A stretch of 60,491 nucleotides of DNA from the NCBI GenBank assembly GCA_947378785.1, contig CANCLK010000009.1, positions 1 through 60,491 on the forward strand, in the 5' to 3' direction. The first letter of the stretch is position 1; every line of letters begins with the position of its first letter. A program made the position numbers and the translations under genes. This DNA comes from Comamonadaceae bacterium (GTDB lineage Bacteria; Pseudomonadota; Gammaproteobacteria; Burkholderiales; Burkholderiaceae_C). Of the stretch, positions 51,171 to 60,491 are shown piece by piece. The notes beneath the pieces were generated by a model. It had not been told where the DNA came from. It made no database searches and worked only from the letters and a program-made list of their open reading frames with translations.

Positions 51171-51179
51171 GTTGTCGGG

Positions 51180-52436
51180 TTAATCGTGCTCCAGATCCCA
51201 GATGAAGTGGGCGTCTGTCAGCAGTCCGTAAAAGGCTTTCAATGCGCCGACTTGCGCTTGCAGGGCGCTGTTCTCTGAGGCTGTGGCTTGACGCCGGGCC
51301 AGCAGCAAAGACTGCAGATCACCTTCGCCCAGGGCATAAGCACGCTGCACCAGCTTGGCGTTTTCTTGCATGGCGCGTGCGCCTTCGTTCGCTATCTGTA
51401 GGCTTTCGTACAAGCCTCGGGCCGTCACCACGTCGGTGGCTATCTCTGTTTCCAACTCCCGCTGGGTGATTTCGACCGATTGTCGGGCCACTTCCACTGC
51501 GGCCATTGCTTTGGCGCTCTTTGAATCGCGCAAGCCGCCAGCCAAGGGAATGCTGATGCTCAAACCCGTGAGTCGCTCGCGACCGCCAACCTCCGAGGCG
51601 CTGAAAATACCCAAGGTGGGATCTGCAAAGCGATTGGCGAGTGCCCGATCTGCCTGCGCTTGTGCCATCCGCAGCTGCGTTTGGGCGATTTTCAAGACGT
51701 CGCTTTCGGCCAAGATCCGATGACGCCACTGGCTGGCGTCTTCCGTCAACAACAGCGGCAAGGGCAGCGCCAGGCGCAAAGGTTGGATGCCTGGGAATCG
51801 AACCGACAGCCGTGTCCACGCGGCGGCAGCCTGGGTCTGGGCGTCGTTGTTCATCCTTTTTTGCTCAGCCAGCTCAGCGCTGGCGAGGTTCAGGTCAAGC
51901 CTCGAGGCATCTCCGGCTCGGTTGCGTTTGTCGACGGCCAACAAATTCTCCTGCACGGCTTGGACATTAGCCGCCGACAGTTCACGTCCACGTTCTGCCC
52001 CCAGCCAATCAACCCAGAGTGTCATCAACGCCTTGGCAGATTCATGCATGGCCTCGCCATAGCGCGCTTGTGCTTCCGCCAGCGTGGCCTTGCCCATGTC
52101 ACGGTCTGCCACACCCTTGCCCGGCAACCGGATGGCGCGCTCAACACCGACGTTCCATTCACGGTATTGCGCGCCGGTGTCGAGTGAGCGCCGCTGGCCA
52201 GTCGCTTTGGCCGTCCATTCGTAGGGGGACTTTTCAAGGATGCTGGACTCTTCCCGTGCAACGGCCAAGCCAGCCCGGGCCGCTGCCACGCGGGGGTCTT
52301 GCGCCAGCAGCGGGCGTGCCAACTCGGTCGGTAACAGTCCGGTGACGGCGGGCGCCTGGAGTGCGTAGGCGGAACTCATCAGCGTGATCGCACTGACGAC
52401 ACTGACAAACTTCATCAAGCACCATCGATGCGTCAT
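51180..52436 (-). CDS. TolC-family outer-membrane factor of RND efflux
   Basis: This 418-residue protein is the outer-membrane channel of the metal-type RND operon (CzcC/CusC-like). A signal peptide (MKFVSVVSAITLMSSAYALQ) starts a few residues after the ATG at 52436. The rest is the duplicated helical TolC pattern, with LARPLLAQDPRVAAARAGLA and GLSISIPLAGGLRDSKSAKA. The start overlaps the DUF3240 gene stop as ATGA (52433-52436), which decides it; MKFVS at 52415 is the alternative. It is the last gene of the operon, after the pump rather than before it as in czcCBA. Confidence 0.87.
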   Translation of the reverse strand: MTHRWCLMKFVSVVSAITLMSSAYALQAPAVTGLLPTELARPLLAQDPRVAAARAGLAVAREESSILEKSPYEWTAKATGQRRSLDTGAQYREWNVGVERAIRLPGKGVADRDMGKATLAEAQARYGEAMHESAKALMTLWVDWLGAERGRELSAANVQAVQENLLAVDKRNRAGDASRLDLNLASAELAEQKRMNNDAQTQAAAAWTRLSVRFPGIQPLRLALPLPLLLTEDASQWRHRILAESDVLKIAQTQLRMAQAQADRALANRFADPTLGIFSASEVGGRERLTGLSISIPLAGGLRDSKSAKAMAAVEVARQSVEITQRELETEIATDVVTARGLYESLQIANEGARAMQENAKLVQRAYALGEGDLQSLLLARRQATASENSALQAQVGALKAFYGLLTDAHFIWDLEHD

Positions 52437-52735
52437 GCGAAGTCTCCTGCTTCGGTCACCGGCGTTATCCAATAACGCACACCCGCTCCCGCAAATTGCG
52501 CTTGGATGGCTGCCAGCAATGCGTCTTTTTCAGCGCTGCCAATGATCACTTGCACCTGCGTCGCAAAGCTGCGGCCGAGGACTTGCTCCGTCTGGCTGAG
52601 GCCGTTGACAGCCAAACCATGCGCGGATGTGGGGGCACTGGTGAAGACACTCACATGGGGCGACAGAAGGAGCAGATCGAGCAGTTTTTCTTCGACTGCC
52701 GGCGGACACAGCAGGGTCAGGCAGAGGTCAGACAT
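52433..52735 (-). CDS. DUF3240 family protein
   Basis: This 100-residue protein resembles the DUF3240 family, small proteins with a PII-like ferredoxin fold encoded next to heavy-metal RND pumps. Typical are the start MSDLCLTLLCPPAVEEKLLD, the FTSAPTSAHG segment and the C-terminal YWITPVTEAGDFA. Its role is not known to me; a metal or nucleotide sensor for the pump is a reasonable inference from the fold. It overlaps the pump gene by 8 bases and the outer-membrane gene by 4, so it is fully embedded in the operon. Confidence 0.82.
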   Translation of the reverse strand: MSDLCLTLLCPPAVEEKLLDLLLLSPHVSVFTSAPTSAHGLAVNGLSQTEQVLGRSFATQVQVIIGSAEKDALLAAIQAQFAGAGVRYWITPVTEAGDFA

Positions 52736-55700
52736 GTGGAACCTTTCGTATCACAAAGGCAAAGCGCAAATACAAAATCGGCAGCAGCATCAAGGTCAAG
52801 GCCGTGGCCGTGATCAATCCGCCAATCACCACGATGGCCAATGGGCGTTGAATCTCAGACCCCGGACCCGTGGCGAAGAGCAGCGGAATCAAACCAAAGG
52901 CGGTGATGGAGGCGGTCATCATGACCGGACGAAGTCGGCGCTTGGCGCCCTGCATCACCACATCCATCATGGCCAGGCCCTCGCTTTTCAGTTGGTTGAA
53001 ATAGCTCACCAAGACCACCCCGTTCAGCACCGTGATGCCCAGCAGCGCAATGAAGCCGACCGATGCAGGCACCGAGAGGTATTCGCCAGTGACCCACAAA
53101 GCGACGATGCCGCCGACCAGCGCAAACGGGATGATGCTCAAAATCAGCAGGGCTTGCCGCACCGATCGGAAGGTTGAAAACAGCAGCACGAAAATCAAGC
53201 CAAGAGCGACCGGCACTACCACGGTGAGTCTGGCCGCAGCACGTTGCTGGTTTTCAAACTGGCCACCCCAACTGATGCGGTAACCCGTTTCGAGCGGCAC
53301 TTTTTGAGTGACCAAGGCTTTCGATTCTTCGACAAAACCCACCAAGTCGCGATTGGCCACGTTGGCCACGACCACGCTGTAACGGCTGCCCATTTCCCGG
53401 TCAATCTTGACCGGGCCAGCCGCGCGCTCAAGTTGGGCAACACTGGACAAGGCCACGGTGTTGCCATTTTTGCTGGTGATGCGCATGGCTGAAAAATCAG
53501 CCGGCGACATGCGCAGGCTCTCCGCACCACGCAAGACAATTGGCGTGCGGCGATTGCCTTCAATCACCACACCGGCCCGCTGACCTTCAATCTGCATGCG
53601 CAGTGCGTCCTGAATGTCCTCGACGCTCAAGCCCAGTCGACCGGCCTGCAAACGATCCACCGTGACCTTGAGGTATTGCACACCATCGTTCTTGACGGTG
53701 TAGACGTCTTGGTTGCCAGTCACCGTCTTCAGCAAGGCTTCGATCTGGCTGGCATAGGCGTTCAACTTGCCCAAGTCGGGGCCGAAGATTTTGACGGCCA
53801 AGTCACCGCGCACGCCGATGATCATTTCAGAGACACGCATCTCAATCGGTTGCGTGAAGCTGTAGACAATGCCAGGCATGGGATTGAGCACCTTGCGCAC
53901 TTCATCCATCAGCGCTTCTTTGGTCTTCATGCGCCACTCGCTTTGCGGCTTGAGCAGCAGGTAGGTGTCGGTCTGGTTGAGCCCCATGGGGTCCAGTCCG
54001 ATCTCATCGGAACCGGCGCGTGCCACGATGCCATGCACTTCCGGAATGGCCTGCATGATGGCTTGTTGAATTTTCAAGTCCAGTGCCGCGCTTTGTTCAA
54101 GGCTGATGGACGGCAGCTTTTCAATGCCGACGATCAAGTCACCCTCGTCCATGGTGGGCATGAAGGTCTTGCCGACCTGCGTGTAAATGACCCCGGCCGC
54201 CAGCAGCATGACAAGCGCGGCCGCGGCGACCAGACGCTGGCTGCGCATCGCCCAGGCGAGGGCGGGTTCATACAGTTTTAAGAGCTTGCGGGGCAACCAA
54301 GGGTCTTCATGCTTCACCTCGCGGAGCAAATAAGACGCCAGCACCGGAATGACCGTTAGAGACAAAGCCAGTGAACCGGCCAACGCGAAAACGATGGTCA
54401 GGGCGACCGGCACAAAGTACTTGCCTTCAAGCCCCTGCAAGGTCAGCAGCGGCAAAAACACGGTGATGATGATCAAAATCCCAACGGTCACAGGCACCGC
54501 CACTTCACGCACGGCGCGGTAGATGATGTGCAGACGCGGCAGCTTGCTGGCGGTCGGGTCGGTGGCCAGACGTTGCACGATGTTTTCAACAACCACGATG
54601 GCGGCATCGACCAACATGCCGATGGCGATCGCTAAGCCGCCCAGACTCATCAGATTGGCCGACATGCCAAAGGTGCTCATCAAGATGAAGGTGATGAGCG
54701 CCGCCAATGGCAGCACCAAGGCCACCGTGAGGGCGGCGCGAACGTTGCCCAAAAACAGGCCCAACAAAATGATCACGAGCACTGTGGCTTCAAGCAACGC
54801 CGACGAAACCGCGTTGACTGCCTTGGTGACCAGCGAGGCGCGGTCATAAAAAGTGTTGATCACGACCCCGGCTGGCAAGGTAGGCTGGAGTTCTGCCAAT
54901 TTCTTGCGCACGCCCACGACCACATTTTGGGCGTTAGCACCAGCCAGCCCCAGCACCAAACCTTGCACGGCCTCACCGCGTCCACTTTGCGTCACCACGC
55001 CGTTGCGGGTGACCGTCCCAATGCTGACGTCGGCCAAGTTGCCTAAACGGACCGGTGAGCCCCCGTTCATGGTGACGACGATGGCGCGTAAGTCCTCTAA
55101 GCTGTTAACACTGCCTTCACTGCGAACCAGCAGCACTTCGTCGCCCTCACGGAGTCTGCCTGCGCCGTCATTGCGGTTGTTTGTCTCGACGGCGTCTTTG
55201 AGTTGCGTGATCGTCACGCCACTGGCTGCCATGCGGATCGGGTCGGGGACAATTTCGTACGCTCTCACGACACCGCCCAACGCATTCACATCGGCCACGC
55301 CCGGGACGGTGCGCAGCGCTGGTCGAATCACCCAGTCAAGCAGGCTGCGACGCTCCGCAAGAGACATCGAATCGGACTCGACGGTGAACATGTACATTTC
55401 GCCGAGCGGCGTTGTGACCGGGGCCATGCCGCCGGAAATACCCATTGGCAAGCTGGCGCTCAAGCCGCCGAGCCTTTCGCTCACCTGCTGCCGTGCCCAA
55501 TAAATGTCGGTGCCGTCTTCAAAGTCAATCGTGACGTCGACCAAGCCGTACTTGGTCACGGAGCGCAAAATTTTGGTTTTGGGGATGCCGAGCATGTCCA
55601 CTTCGATCGGCACCGAGATGCGGCTTTCGACTTCTTCCGGTGTCATGCCCGGCGCTTTCATGATGATCTTGACCTGTGTGCTCGAGACATCTGGAAAGGC

Positions 55701-55811
55701 GTCGATCGGCAAGCCGTGCAGGGCGTACCAGCCGGCAGCGGCCAGCATCACGGTCGCCATCAGCACAAAGAGGCGCTGCGCCAAAGAAAATTGAATCAGT
55801 CGAGCCAGCAT
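52728..55811 (-). CDS. Heavy-metal-type RND efflux pump (CzcA/CusA family)
   Basis: This 1027-residue inner-membrane proton antiporter exports metal ions through the adaptor and outer-membrane factor. It has the two-fold RND layout: twelve membrane helices, two large periplasmic loops, the N-terminal GLPIDAFPDVSSTQVKI, and in helix 4 GLAIAIGMLVDAAIVVVEN with the proton-relay Asp near residue 400. That helix-4 pattern (AIAIG..VDAA) is closer to the copper/silver CusA type than to the DFG pattern of CzcA. The periplasmic GLDPMGLNQTDTYLLLKPQ is not the CusA sequence, so the substrate is open. The start is ATG 55811, the A of the adaptor stop being shared. Confidence 0.92.
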   Translation of the reverse strand: MLARLIQFSLAQRLFVLMATVMLAAAGWYALHGLPIDAFPDVSSTQVKIIMKAPGMTPEEVESRISVPIEVDMLGIPKTKILRSVTKYGLVDVTIDFEDGTDIYWARQQVSERLGGLSASLPMGISGGMAPVTTPLGEMYMFTVESDSMSLAERRSLLDWVIRPALRTVPGVADVNALGGVVRAYEIVPDPIRMAASGVTITQLKDAVETNNRNDGAGRLREGDEVLLVRSEGSVNSLEDLRAIVVTMNGGSPVRLGNLADVSIGTVTRNGVVTQSGRGEAVQGLVLGLAGANAQNVVVGVRKKLAELQPTLPAGVVINTFYDRASLVTKAVNAVSSALLEATVLVIILLGLFLGNVRAALTVALVLPLAALITFILMSTFGMSANLMSLGGLAIAIGMLVDAAIVVVENIVQRLATDPTASKLPRLHIIYRAVREVAVPVTVGILIIITVFLPLLTLQGLEGKYFVPVALTIVFALAGSLALSLTVIPVLASYLLREVKHEDPWLPRKLLKLYEPALAWAMRSQRLVAAAALVMLLAAGVIYTQVGKTFMPTMDEGDLIVGIEKLPSISLEQSAALDLKIQQAIMQAIPEVHGIVARAGSDEIGLDPMGLNQTDTYLLLKPQSEWRMKTKEALMDEVRKVLNPMPGIVYSFTQPIEMRVSEMIIGVRGDLAVKIFGPDLGKLNAYASQIEALLKTVTGNQDVYTVKNDGVQYLKVTVDRLQAGRLGLSVEDIQDALRMQIEGQRAGVVIEGNRRTPIVLRGAESLRMSPADFSAMRITSKNGNTVALSSVAQLERAAGPVKIDREMGSRYSVVVANVANRDLVGFVEESKALVTQKVPLETGYRISWGGQFENQQRAAARLTVVVPVALGLIFVLLFSTFRSVRQALLILSIIPFALVGGIVALWVTGEYLSVPASVGFIALLGITVLNGVVLVSYFNQLKSEGLAMMDVVMQGAKRRLRPVMMTASITAFGLIPLLFATGPGSEIQRPLAIVVIGGLITATALTLMLLPILYLRFAFVIRKVPHV

Positions 55812-56941
55812 CACTGACTGTCTTTCTGCTTGATCCAAGCGCCTTTGAGTGCCACGACACCGCTGACAGCGACTTCCTCGCCCGCTTTGACGGGTCCATG
55901 AATCCGCACGCGCTGACCGGCGCTGGCGGAGACCTCAACCGACCTGGCTTCAAAACCGTCAGCCGTGCGCACAAACACGTAAGCCTGCTTGCCGTCATGC
56001 GCCACCGCTGACAGGGGGAGATCCCAAGCGCCTGCTGTTGCCGCTGTGGGCAGGTCCACGGACAGCACTTCACCCGGACGAACAAGGCTGCCTTTGCTCT
56101 GAACAAGCGCACGCAGGGTCACCATCTGGCTACCAGAATCCACCATGGCGCTGCGGCTCAAAATATGTGCGGTGACGCTACGGCCCACCACATTCAGCTT
56201 GGTGCCAGGCAACCAAAGCGCACTGTCCGCGACGGGCACCTGGATCTCTAGCCAAAGCGTTCCGGTTTGCGCCAAGTGCAACAGGGCCGTGGTTGTGTCC
56301 ACCCGCTGGCCCGGTTTCACCGCCATGTCGGTGACCACCCCCGCCTGCGCCGCGACCAACACCAAACTGTCTTGGGGGTTGCCGGATGCCACGACCTTGT
56401 CGATGCTGGCATTTGACATGCCCATCAGACGCAATGCGGCTTTGGCTTGTTTCAGGGTTGCTTCGGCGTCCATCGACGTGGCTTGTGCTTCCTGCACACG
56501 GCGCTGTGCGATGAGACCTTCTGCAAAAAGAGCTTGCTCTCTATTGCTAGACTGCGCCGCCAAACTGGCCCGCGTGCTGGCCTGTAGCAACTGCAACTGC
56601 TGCTGCCCAAACTCGGCACTGGCAATGCGAATCAAAGGCGCGCCAGCGCGAACCGCATCATTTGGTTGGACCAGCAATTGCGAGATCAGGCCGTTGACGG
56701 GGGAACTGATGACCTGTTCCGCATGGGGTGGAATGACCACTTGCGCCGGGTAACTTGTCCGCACGGACTCGGCTTGACTCCGCAATGGGGCCGTCTGAAT
56801 ACCCAAGGCCTGCACTTGACTGCTGGCCACCGCAAACTTGGCAGAGCGCTCTGCCGACTGTGCCGTTGAGGTGTATGTGCAAAGAGCAACCACAGCGCAA
56901 ACGATCAAGCGAGCTTGAACCCATGAATGAAAAATGCGCAT
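55811..56941 (-). CDS. RND efflux periplasmic adaptor (CzcB/CusB-like)
   Basis: This 376-residue membrane-fusion protein links the pump to the outer-membrane channel. A signal peptide (MRIFHSWVQARLIVCAVVAL) is followed by a lipoyl-type half (VRTSYPAQVVIPPHAEQVIS), a helical hairpin (about 130-200), and a beta-barrel domain with VTDMAVKPGQRVDTTTALLH, LWLEIQVPVADSALWLPGTK and VSASAGQRVRIHGPVKAGEE. No His-rich metal-binding N-terminus is seen, unlike some CzcB proteins. I start it at ATG 56941; the longer frame to 57175 crosses the promoter region. It is the first gene of the operon adaptor-pump-DUF3240-outer-membrane factor. Confidence 0.9.
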   Translation of the reverse strand: MRIFHSWVQARLIVCAVVALCTYTSTAQSAERSAKFAVASSQVQALGIQTAPLRSQAESVRTSYPAQVVIPPHAEQVISSPVNGLISQLLVQPNDAVRAGAPLIRIASAEFGQQQLQLLQASTRASLAAQSSNREQALFAEGLIAQRRVQEAQATSMDAEATLKQAKAALRLMGMSNASIDKVVASGNPQDSLVLVAAQAGVVTDMAVKPGQRVDTTTALLHLAQTGTLWLEIQVPVADSALWLPGTKLNVVGRSVTAHILSRSAMVDSGSQMVTLRALVQSKGSLVRPGEVLSVDLPTAATAGAWDLPLSAVAHDGKQAYVFVRTADGFEARSVEVSASAGQRVRIHGPVKAGEEVAVSGVVALKGAWIKQKDSQ

Positions 56942-57079
56942 AACGAACCTCAATGAATGACTTGAAACTGGCATTGATCCCGCGTTGGCGGAGACAGGAA
57001 ACACCTTTGTGAGGTGGCGATCAAGAGACGGGGGAGGCAATCGGTCTCGGCTACTATGACTGGACTCTGAAAATCGGCG

Positions 57080-57093
57080 TTGATCGAGATCAA
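57080..57093. promoter_or_regulatory. FNR/Anr-type binding site
   Basis: TTGAT-CGAG-ATCAA (57080-57093) is a perfect match to the FNR/Anr consensus TTGAT-N4-ATCAA. It lies in the 266-base gap between the divergent efflux and beta-oxidation operons. On the minus strand a -10-like CATAGT (57058-57053) would put a start near 57046, about 40 bases from the centre of the box, the usual place for FNR activation. On the plus strand the -10 candidates are weaker. Oxygen-responsive control of the efflux operon is therefore the better guess. Confidence 0.6.
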
Positions 57094-57150
57094 TACCTTT
57101 CAAAAAGTATTCATTCACCGTACATGCCGCAGAGATTGTAGTTACCAAAT

Positions 57151-57168
57151 ATTTCATAGTGATGAAAT
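57151..57168. promoter_or_regulatory. Palindrome before the beta-oxidation operon
   Basis: ATTTCAT-AGTG-ATGAAAT (57151-57168) has perfect 7-base arms and ends 39 bases before the ATG at 57208. The size and symmetry suit a TetR- or GntR-type repressor, as in many fatty-acid degradation operons. No regulator gene is close by, so the protein is unknown. Confidence 0.45.
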
Positions 57169-57207
57169 TAAACAAGCTTGTTCCCCCTCTTATCGAAAGA
57201 AAGACCC

Positions 57208-59307
57208 ATGACCGCGCACTACACAGTTCAAGGCAACGTCGCCGTCATCACGCTCGACAACCCGCCAGTCAATGGTCTGGGCATGGTCATGCGCCGTGCC
57301 ATCACCGATGGCTTGCAGCAGGCGCAAGCTGACAGCGCCGTCAAGGCAATCGTCATCACGGGCGCCGGCAAGGCTTTTTCTGGGGGTGCTGACATCAAAG
57401 AATTCGGGACTGACAAAGTCATGGTGGAGCCGAATTTACGCAGCGTGATTTTGGCGGTTGAAAATTCGAGCAAGCCGGTCGTCGCTGCGATCCATTCTGT
57501 CTGCATGGGCGGCGGTCTGGAGCTAGCGCTGGGTTGCCATTACCGTATAGCGGCGCCCGGTTGCAGCGTTGCACTGCCCGAAGTCAAGCTCGGTTTGTTG
57601 CCTGGCGCTGGCGGCACACAACGCTTGCCACGGGCACTCGGTGTGGAACCTGCTTTGAACATGATCGTCAGCGGGGAGGTCATCAAAAGCGAGATGCTGG
57701 CCATGTTGCCGGGCCAAAAGCTGTTTGACAAGATCAGCGCTTCAGCCGACTCGCTGGCAGCAGAGGCGTTGACCTTGGCGCAAGAGATGGCTGATGCGCG
57801 CCCCTTGCCGCTGGTGCGCAACTTGCCTTGCAAGCATCCGCAAGGTGATGCCTACTTTCAGTTTGCCCGCAACATGGTCAAAGGCATGGCCAAGAACTTT
57901 CCGGCCCCCTTGAAGTGTGTCGATGCTGTGCAAGCTGCAACGCAGAAGAGTTTTGACGACGGTGTGTTGGTGGAGCGTGAGATTTTTGTCAACCTGATGT
58001 TGTCGCCTGAAAGCCGCGCCCTGCGGCACCTGTTCGTGGCTGAACGTGCGGCATCGAAGATCGCCGACGTACCCGCTGACACGGCGCAGCGTGCGATCAA
58101 GTCAGTGGCCGTGATTGGCGCGGGCACCATGGGCGGTGGCATTGCCATGAACTTTCTCAATGCGGGCCTTCCCGTTCAGTTGCTGGAGATGAAGCAAGAC
58201 GCGTTGGACCGTGGCATCGCCACCATCCGAAAAAACTACGAGGCACAGGTCAAAAAAGGCAAGCTCAAGCAAGACAAATACGAGCAGCGGATGGGCTTGC
58301 TGAGCAGTACATTGAGCTACGCCGACATCCAGGATGCAGACATGGTGATTGAGGCCGTGTTCGAAGAGATGGGCGTGAAAGAAAAAGTCTTCAAAGAACT
58401 CGACCGTGTGATGAAGCCGGGCGCCATTTTGGCGACCAACACGTCAACACTGGATGTCAACAAAATTTCAAACTTCACTCAGCGACCGCAAGACGTGCTG
58501 GGCCTGCATTTTTTCAGCCCTGCCAATGTGATGAAACTGCTGGAGGTGGTGCGCGCCGACAAGACCGCCAAAGACGTCATGGCCAGCGTCATGGCTGTGG
58601 CTAAAAAAATCCGCAAAACAGCGGTGATGTCGGGGGTCTGTGATGGCTTCATTGGCAACCGCATGATCGAACAGTACGGCCGCCAAGCTGGCTTTTTACT
58701 GGACGAAGGCTGTACCCCAGCGCAGGTCGACAAGGCCATTGAAAACTTCGGTTTTGCGATGGGTCCTTTCCGCATGAGTGACTTGGCCGGCAACGACATC
58801 AGCTGGGCCATTCGCAAGCGCCGCTACAGCGAGAAGCCCGAGATGAAGTACAGCAAGACCGCCGACTTACTCTGCGAGAAAGGCCGCTTTGGGCAGAAAA
58901 CCGGGGCCGGCTGGTACGACTACTTGCCCGGCAAACGCGATGCAATTCCAAATGCGGACGTGGTCTCGATGGTCTCGGCCTACCGACAATCTCTGGGCAT
59001 CACGCCGCGCAAGATCGCGGACGCAGAAATTGTGCAGCGTCTGGTCTTCAGCTTGATCAATGAAGCCGCCCATATATTGGAGGAGGGCATTGCCGCCAAG
59101 GCGAGTGACATCGACATCGCCTATGTCTTTGGCTACGGCTTCCCGGCGCATCGCGGTGGCCCCATGCTGTACGCCGATCAAGTGGGGCTTTTCAACGTTG
59201 TGCAAAGCATGAACCGCTTCGCACAGAATCCATTGGATGACGGCAAGTTTTGGCAGCCTGCACCGCTGCTGCTTCGACTTGTCGCTGAAGGCAAGACCTT
59301 CAACTGA
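57208..59307 (+). CDS. Multifunctional enoyl-CoA hydratase/3-hydroxyacyl-CoA dehydrogenase
   Basis: This 699-residue enzyme carries out two consecutive beta-oxidation steps. The N-terminal hydratase/isomerase domain (about 1-190) has [36 protein letters not shown] and [20 protein letters not shown]. The dehydrogenase begins near residue 298 with the NAD loop [20 protein letters not shown], followed by [20 protein letters not shown] and [17 protein letters not shown]. Two C-terminal domains follow. This is a FadB/FadJ-like fusion. The start is ATG 57208 ([20 protein letters not shown]), after GAAAGA; the longer frame from 57178 adds an unconserved stretch. It precedes a thiolase by 28 bases. 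Confidence 0.93.
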   Translation: MTAHYTVQGNVAVITLDNPPVNGLGMVMRRAITDGLQQAQADSAVKAIVITGAGKAFSGGADIKEFGTDKVMVEPNLRSVILAVENSSKPVVAAIHSVCMGGGLELALGCHYRIAAPGCSVALPEVKLGLLPGAGGTQRLPRALGVEPALNMIVSGEVIKSEMLAMLPGQKLFDKISASADSLAAEALTLAQEMADARPLPLVRNLPCKHPQGDAYFQFARNMVKGMAKNFPAPLKCVDAVQAATQKSFDDGVLVEREIFVNLMLSPESRALRHLFVAERAASKIADVPADTAQRAIKSVAVIGAGTMGGGIAMNFLNAGLPVQLLEMKQDALDRGIATIRKNYEAQVKKGKLKQDKYEQRMGLLSSTLSYADIQDADMVIEAVFEEMGVKEKVFKELDRVMKPGAILATNTSTLDVNKISNFTQRPQDVLGLHFFSPANVMKLLEVVRADKTAKDVMASVMAVAKKIRKTAVMSGVCDGFIGNRMIEQYGRQAGFLLDEGCTPAQVDKAIENFGFAMGPFRMSDLAGNDISWAIRKRRYSEKPEMKYSKTADLLCEKGRFGQKTGAGWYDYLPGKRDAIPNADVVSMVSAYRQSLGITPRKIADAEIVQRLVFSLINEAAHILEEGIAAKASDIDIAYVFGYGFPAHRGGPMLYADQVGLFNVVQSMNRFAQNPLDDGKFWQPAPLLLRLVAEGKTFN

Positions 59308-59335
59308 ACCCCATCCACCGAACTCGGAGAATTCC

Positions 59336-60491
59336 ATGACCTCAGCTGTGATTGTTTCCACTGCCCGCACCCCTCTGGCCAAAAGCTGGAAGGGCGCCTT
59401 CAATATGACGCACGGCGCAACGCTCGGGGGACACGCCGTCGAACACGCCTTGCAGCGCGCTGGCATAGACCCCGCGGAAGTCGAGGACGTGATCATCGGT
59501 TGCGCCGCACCCGAAGGCGCCACAGGTGCCAACATCGCAAGGCAAATCGCCCTGCGTGCGGGTTGCCCGGTGACCGTGTCGGGCATGACTGTGAACCGAT
59601 TTTGTTCATCCGGCTTGCAGTCGATCGCCTTGGCCGCGCAACGGGTCATCGCGGGTGAAGCTGATATTTTTGTGGCGGGTGGGGTCGAGAGCATCTCTTG
59701 CGTGCAGCAAGAAATGAACAAACACATGATTCAAGACAGCTGGCTGGCGAAGAACAAGCCAGAGATTTACTGGAGCATGTTGCAAACGGCTGAGCTGGTG
59801 GCCAAGCGCTACGCCATTTCGCGTGAGCGCATGGACGAGTACGGTGCCCGCAGCCAGCAAAGAGCCGTTGCGGCGCAAGATGCCGGACTGTTTGAGGCCG
59901 AGATAGCGCCGATCACGGTGGTCGCCGGTGTCCTTGATCCGGTGATGGGCCTGATGACCAAAAAAGTCACGCTCAGCCGTGACGAAGGCATTCGCCAAGG
60001 CACCACCCAAGAAGGCATCAGCGGGATCAAGCCGGCCCTGCCGGGCGGTGTCGTAGCAGCCGGCAACGCCAGCCAGTTTTCGGATGGTGCCGGTGCCGTC
60101 GTGGTGATGCACGAAAACGTGGCGGAGCGCAAAGGCTTGACGCCGCTGGGCCGTTTCCTTGGCTTTGCCGTGGCAGGTTGCGAGCCTGATGAAATGGGCA
60201 TCGGACCGGTCTTCGCGATTCCCAAAGTGCTCGCCAAGCTGGGCTTGAAAATCAGCGACATTGACCTGTGGGAACTGAATGAAGCCTTTGCCGTGCAGGT
60301 GCTGTACTGCGCCGACAAGCTCGGTATTCCGATGGACCGCTTGAATGTCAATGGTGGCGCGATCGCCGTCGGTCATCCTTTCGGTGTGACCGGCCAGCGT
60401 TTGACCGGCCATGCACTGATCGAGGGCAAGCGCCGGGGTGCCAAACGCGTTTGTGTCACCATGTGCATCGGTGGCGGCATGGGTGCTGCTG
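59336..60491 (+). CDS. Acetyl-CoA acyltransferase (thiolase), cut by window end
   Basis: The thiolase cleaves 3-ketoacyl-CoA to acetyl-CoA and a shortened acyl-CoA, completing the cycle begun by the preceding gene. It starts at ATG 59336 ([20 protein letters not shown]) after GGAGA. The nucleophile Cys90 is in [13 protein letters not shown], the catalytic His in [20 protein letters not shown], and the second active Cys in [12 protein letters not shown], right at the window end. About 385 codons are visible; thiolases have about 390-400, so only a few residues are missing. It is probably an operon with the gene at 57208 (FadA/FadI role). Confidence 0.94.
   Translation, partial: MTSAVIVSTARTPLAKSWKGAFNMTHGATLGGHAVEHALQRAGIDPAEVEDVIIGCAAPEGATGANIARQIALRAGCPVTVSGMTVNRFCSSGLQSIALAAQRVIAGEADIFVAGGVESISCVQQEMNKHMIQDSWLAKNKPEIYWSMLQTAELVAKRYAISRERMDEYGARSQQRAVAAQDAGLFEAEIAPITVVAGVLDPVMGLMTKKVTLSRDEGIRQGTTQEGISGIKPALPGGVVAAGNASQFSDGAGAVVVMHENVAERKGLTPLGRFLGFAVAGCEPDEMGIGPVFAIPKVLAKLGLKISDIDLWELNEAFAVQVLYCADKLGIPMDRLNVNGGAIAVGHPFGVTGQRLTGHALIEGKRRGAKRVCVTMCIGGGMGAA

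Overview
The window looks like chromosomal DNA of a betaproteobacterium of the order Burkholderiales, most likely a Comamonadaceae relative (Rhodoferax/Polaromonas/Limnohabitans type). The basis is the mixture of tctC-like 'Bug' solute-binding proteins, the dapC-dapD-dapE-prmB run, smc-zipA-ligA-def, glnD-map divergent from purL, and the style of the flagellar proteins. The genus is inference; no rRNA or tRNA gene is present.

Layout. (1) 1-2.6 kb: an accessory strip with three toxin-antitoxin units (higBA on the minus strand, two different vapBC pairs on the plus strand) and a short Phd-like antitoxin tail, with recognisable promoters and inverted-repeat operators. (2) 2.7-15.4 kb: a flagellar block. 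It holds a TPR-like protein, a very large flagellin (982 aa), a small four-cysteine protein, a sigma-54 activator, fliE-F-G-H-I-J and an unrecognised gene overlapping fliJ. The flagellin and the activator are each preceded by a sigma-54 type -24/-12 promoter. fliK, L, M, N, O, P, Q, R, D and S are not in the window. (3) 15.4-16.7 kb: a membrane-anchored, coiled-coil-fused alpha-carbonic anhydrase. (4) 16.7-23 kb, minus strand: dapC, dapD, dapE (DAP/lysine synthesis), prmB and the ABC-F ATPase yheS. (5) 23-33.4 kb, plus strand: an ArnT-like glycosyltransferase, then smc-zipA-ligA-def with overlapping or closely spaced genes, then a CoA-transferase. (6) 33.4-42 kb: glnD and map (minus) divergent from purL and a Bug protein (plus). 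(7) 42-49.4 kb, minus strand: selO-msrB-yciB-bolA-parvulin-yeaD, then a Bug protein and a gamma-glutamyltransferase homologue. (8) 49.5-60.5 kb: an acyl-CoA synthetase, a four-gene heavy-metal-type RND efflux operon (adaptor, pump, DUF3240, outer-membrane factor), and a divergent beta-oxidation pair (multifunctional enoyl-CoA hydratase/3-hydroxyacyl-CoA dehydrogenase and a thiolase cut by the window end). A perfect FNR/Anr-type box lies between the efflux and beta-oxidation operons.

Most of the window is well-known core metabolism. The parts most worth a second look are the giant flagellin with sigma-54 control and its small cysteine-rich neighbour, the unknown fliJ-coupled gene standing where fliK is expected, the coiled-coil carbonic anhydrase, the toxin-antitoxin cluster with its palindromic operators (including a predicted leaderless higB transcript), and the FNR-type box. 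I found no CRISPR array, insertion sequence, prophage or complete unfamiliar defence system. All functional calls rest on motif recognition by eye, without database searches.
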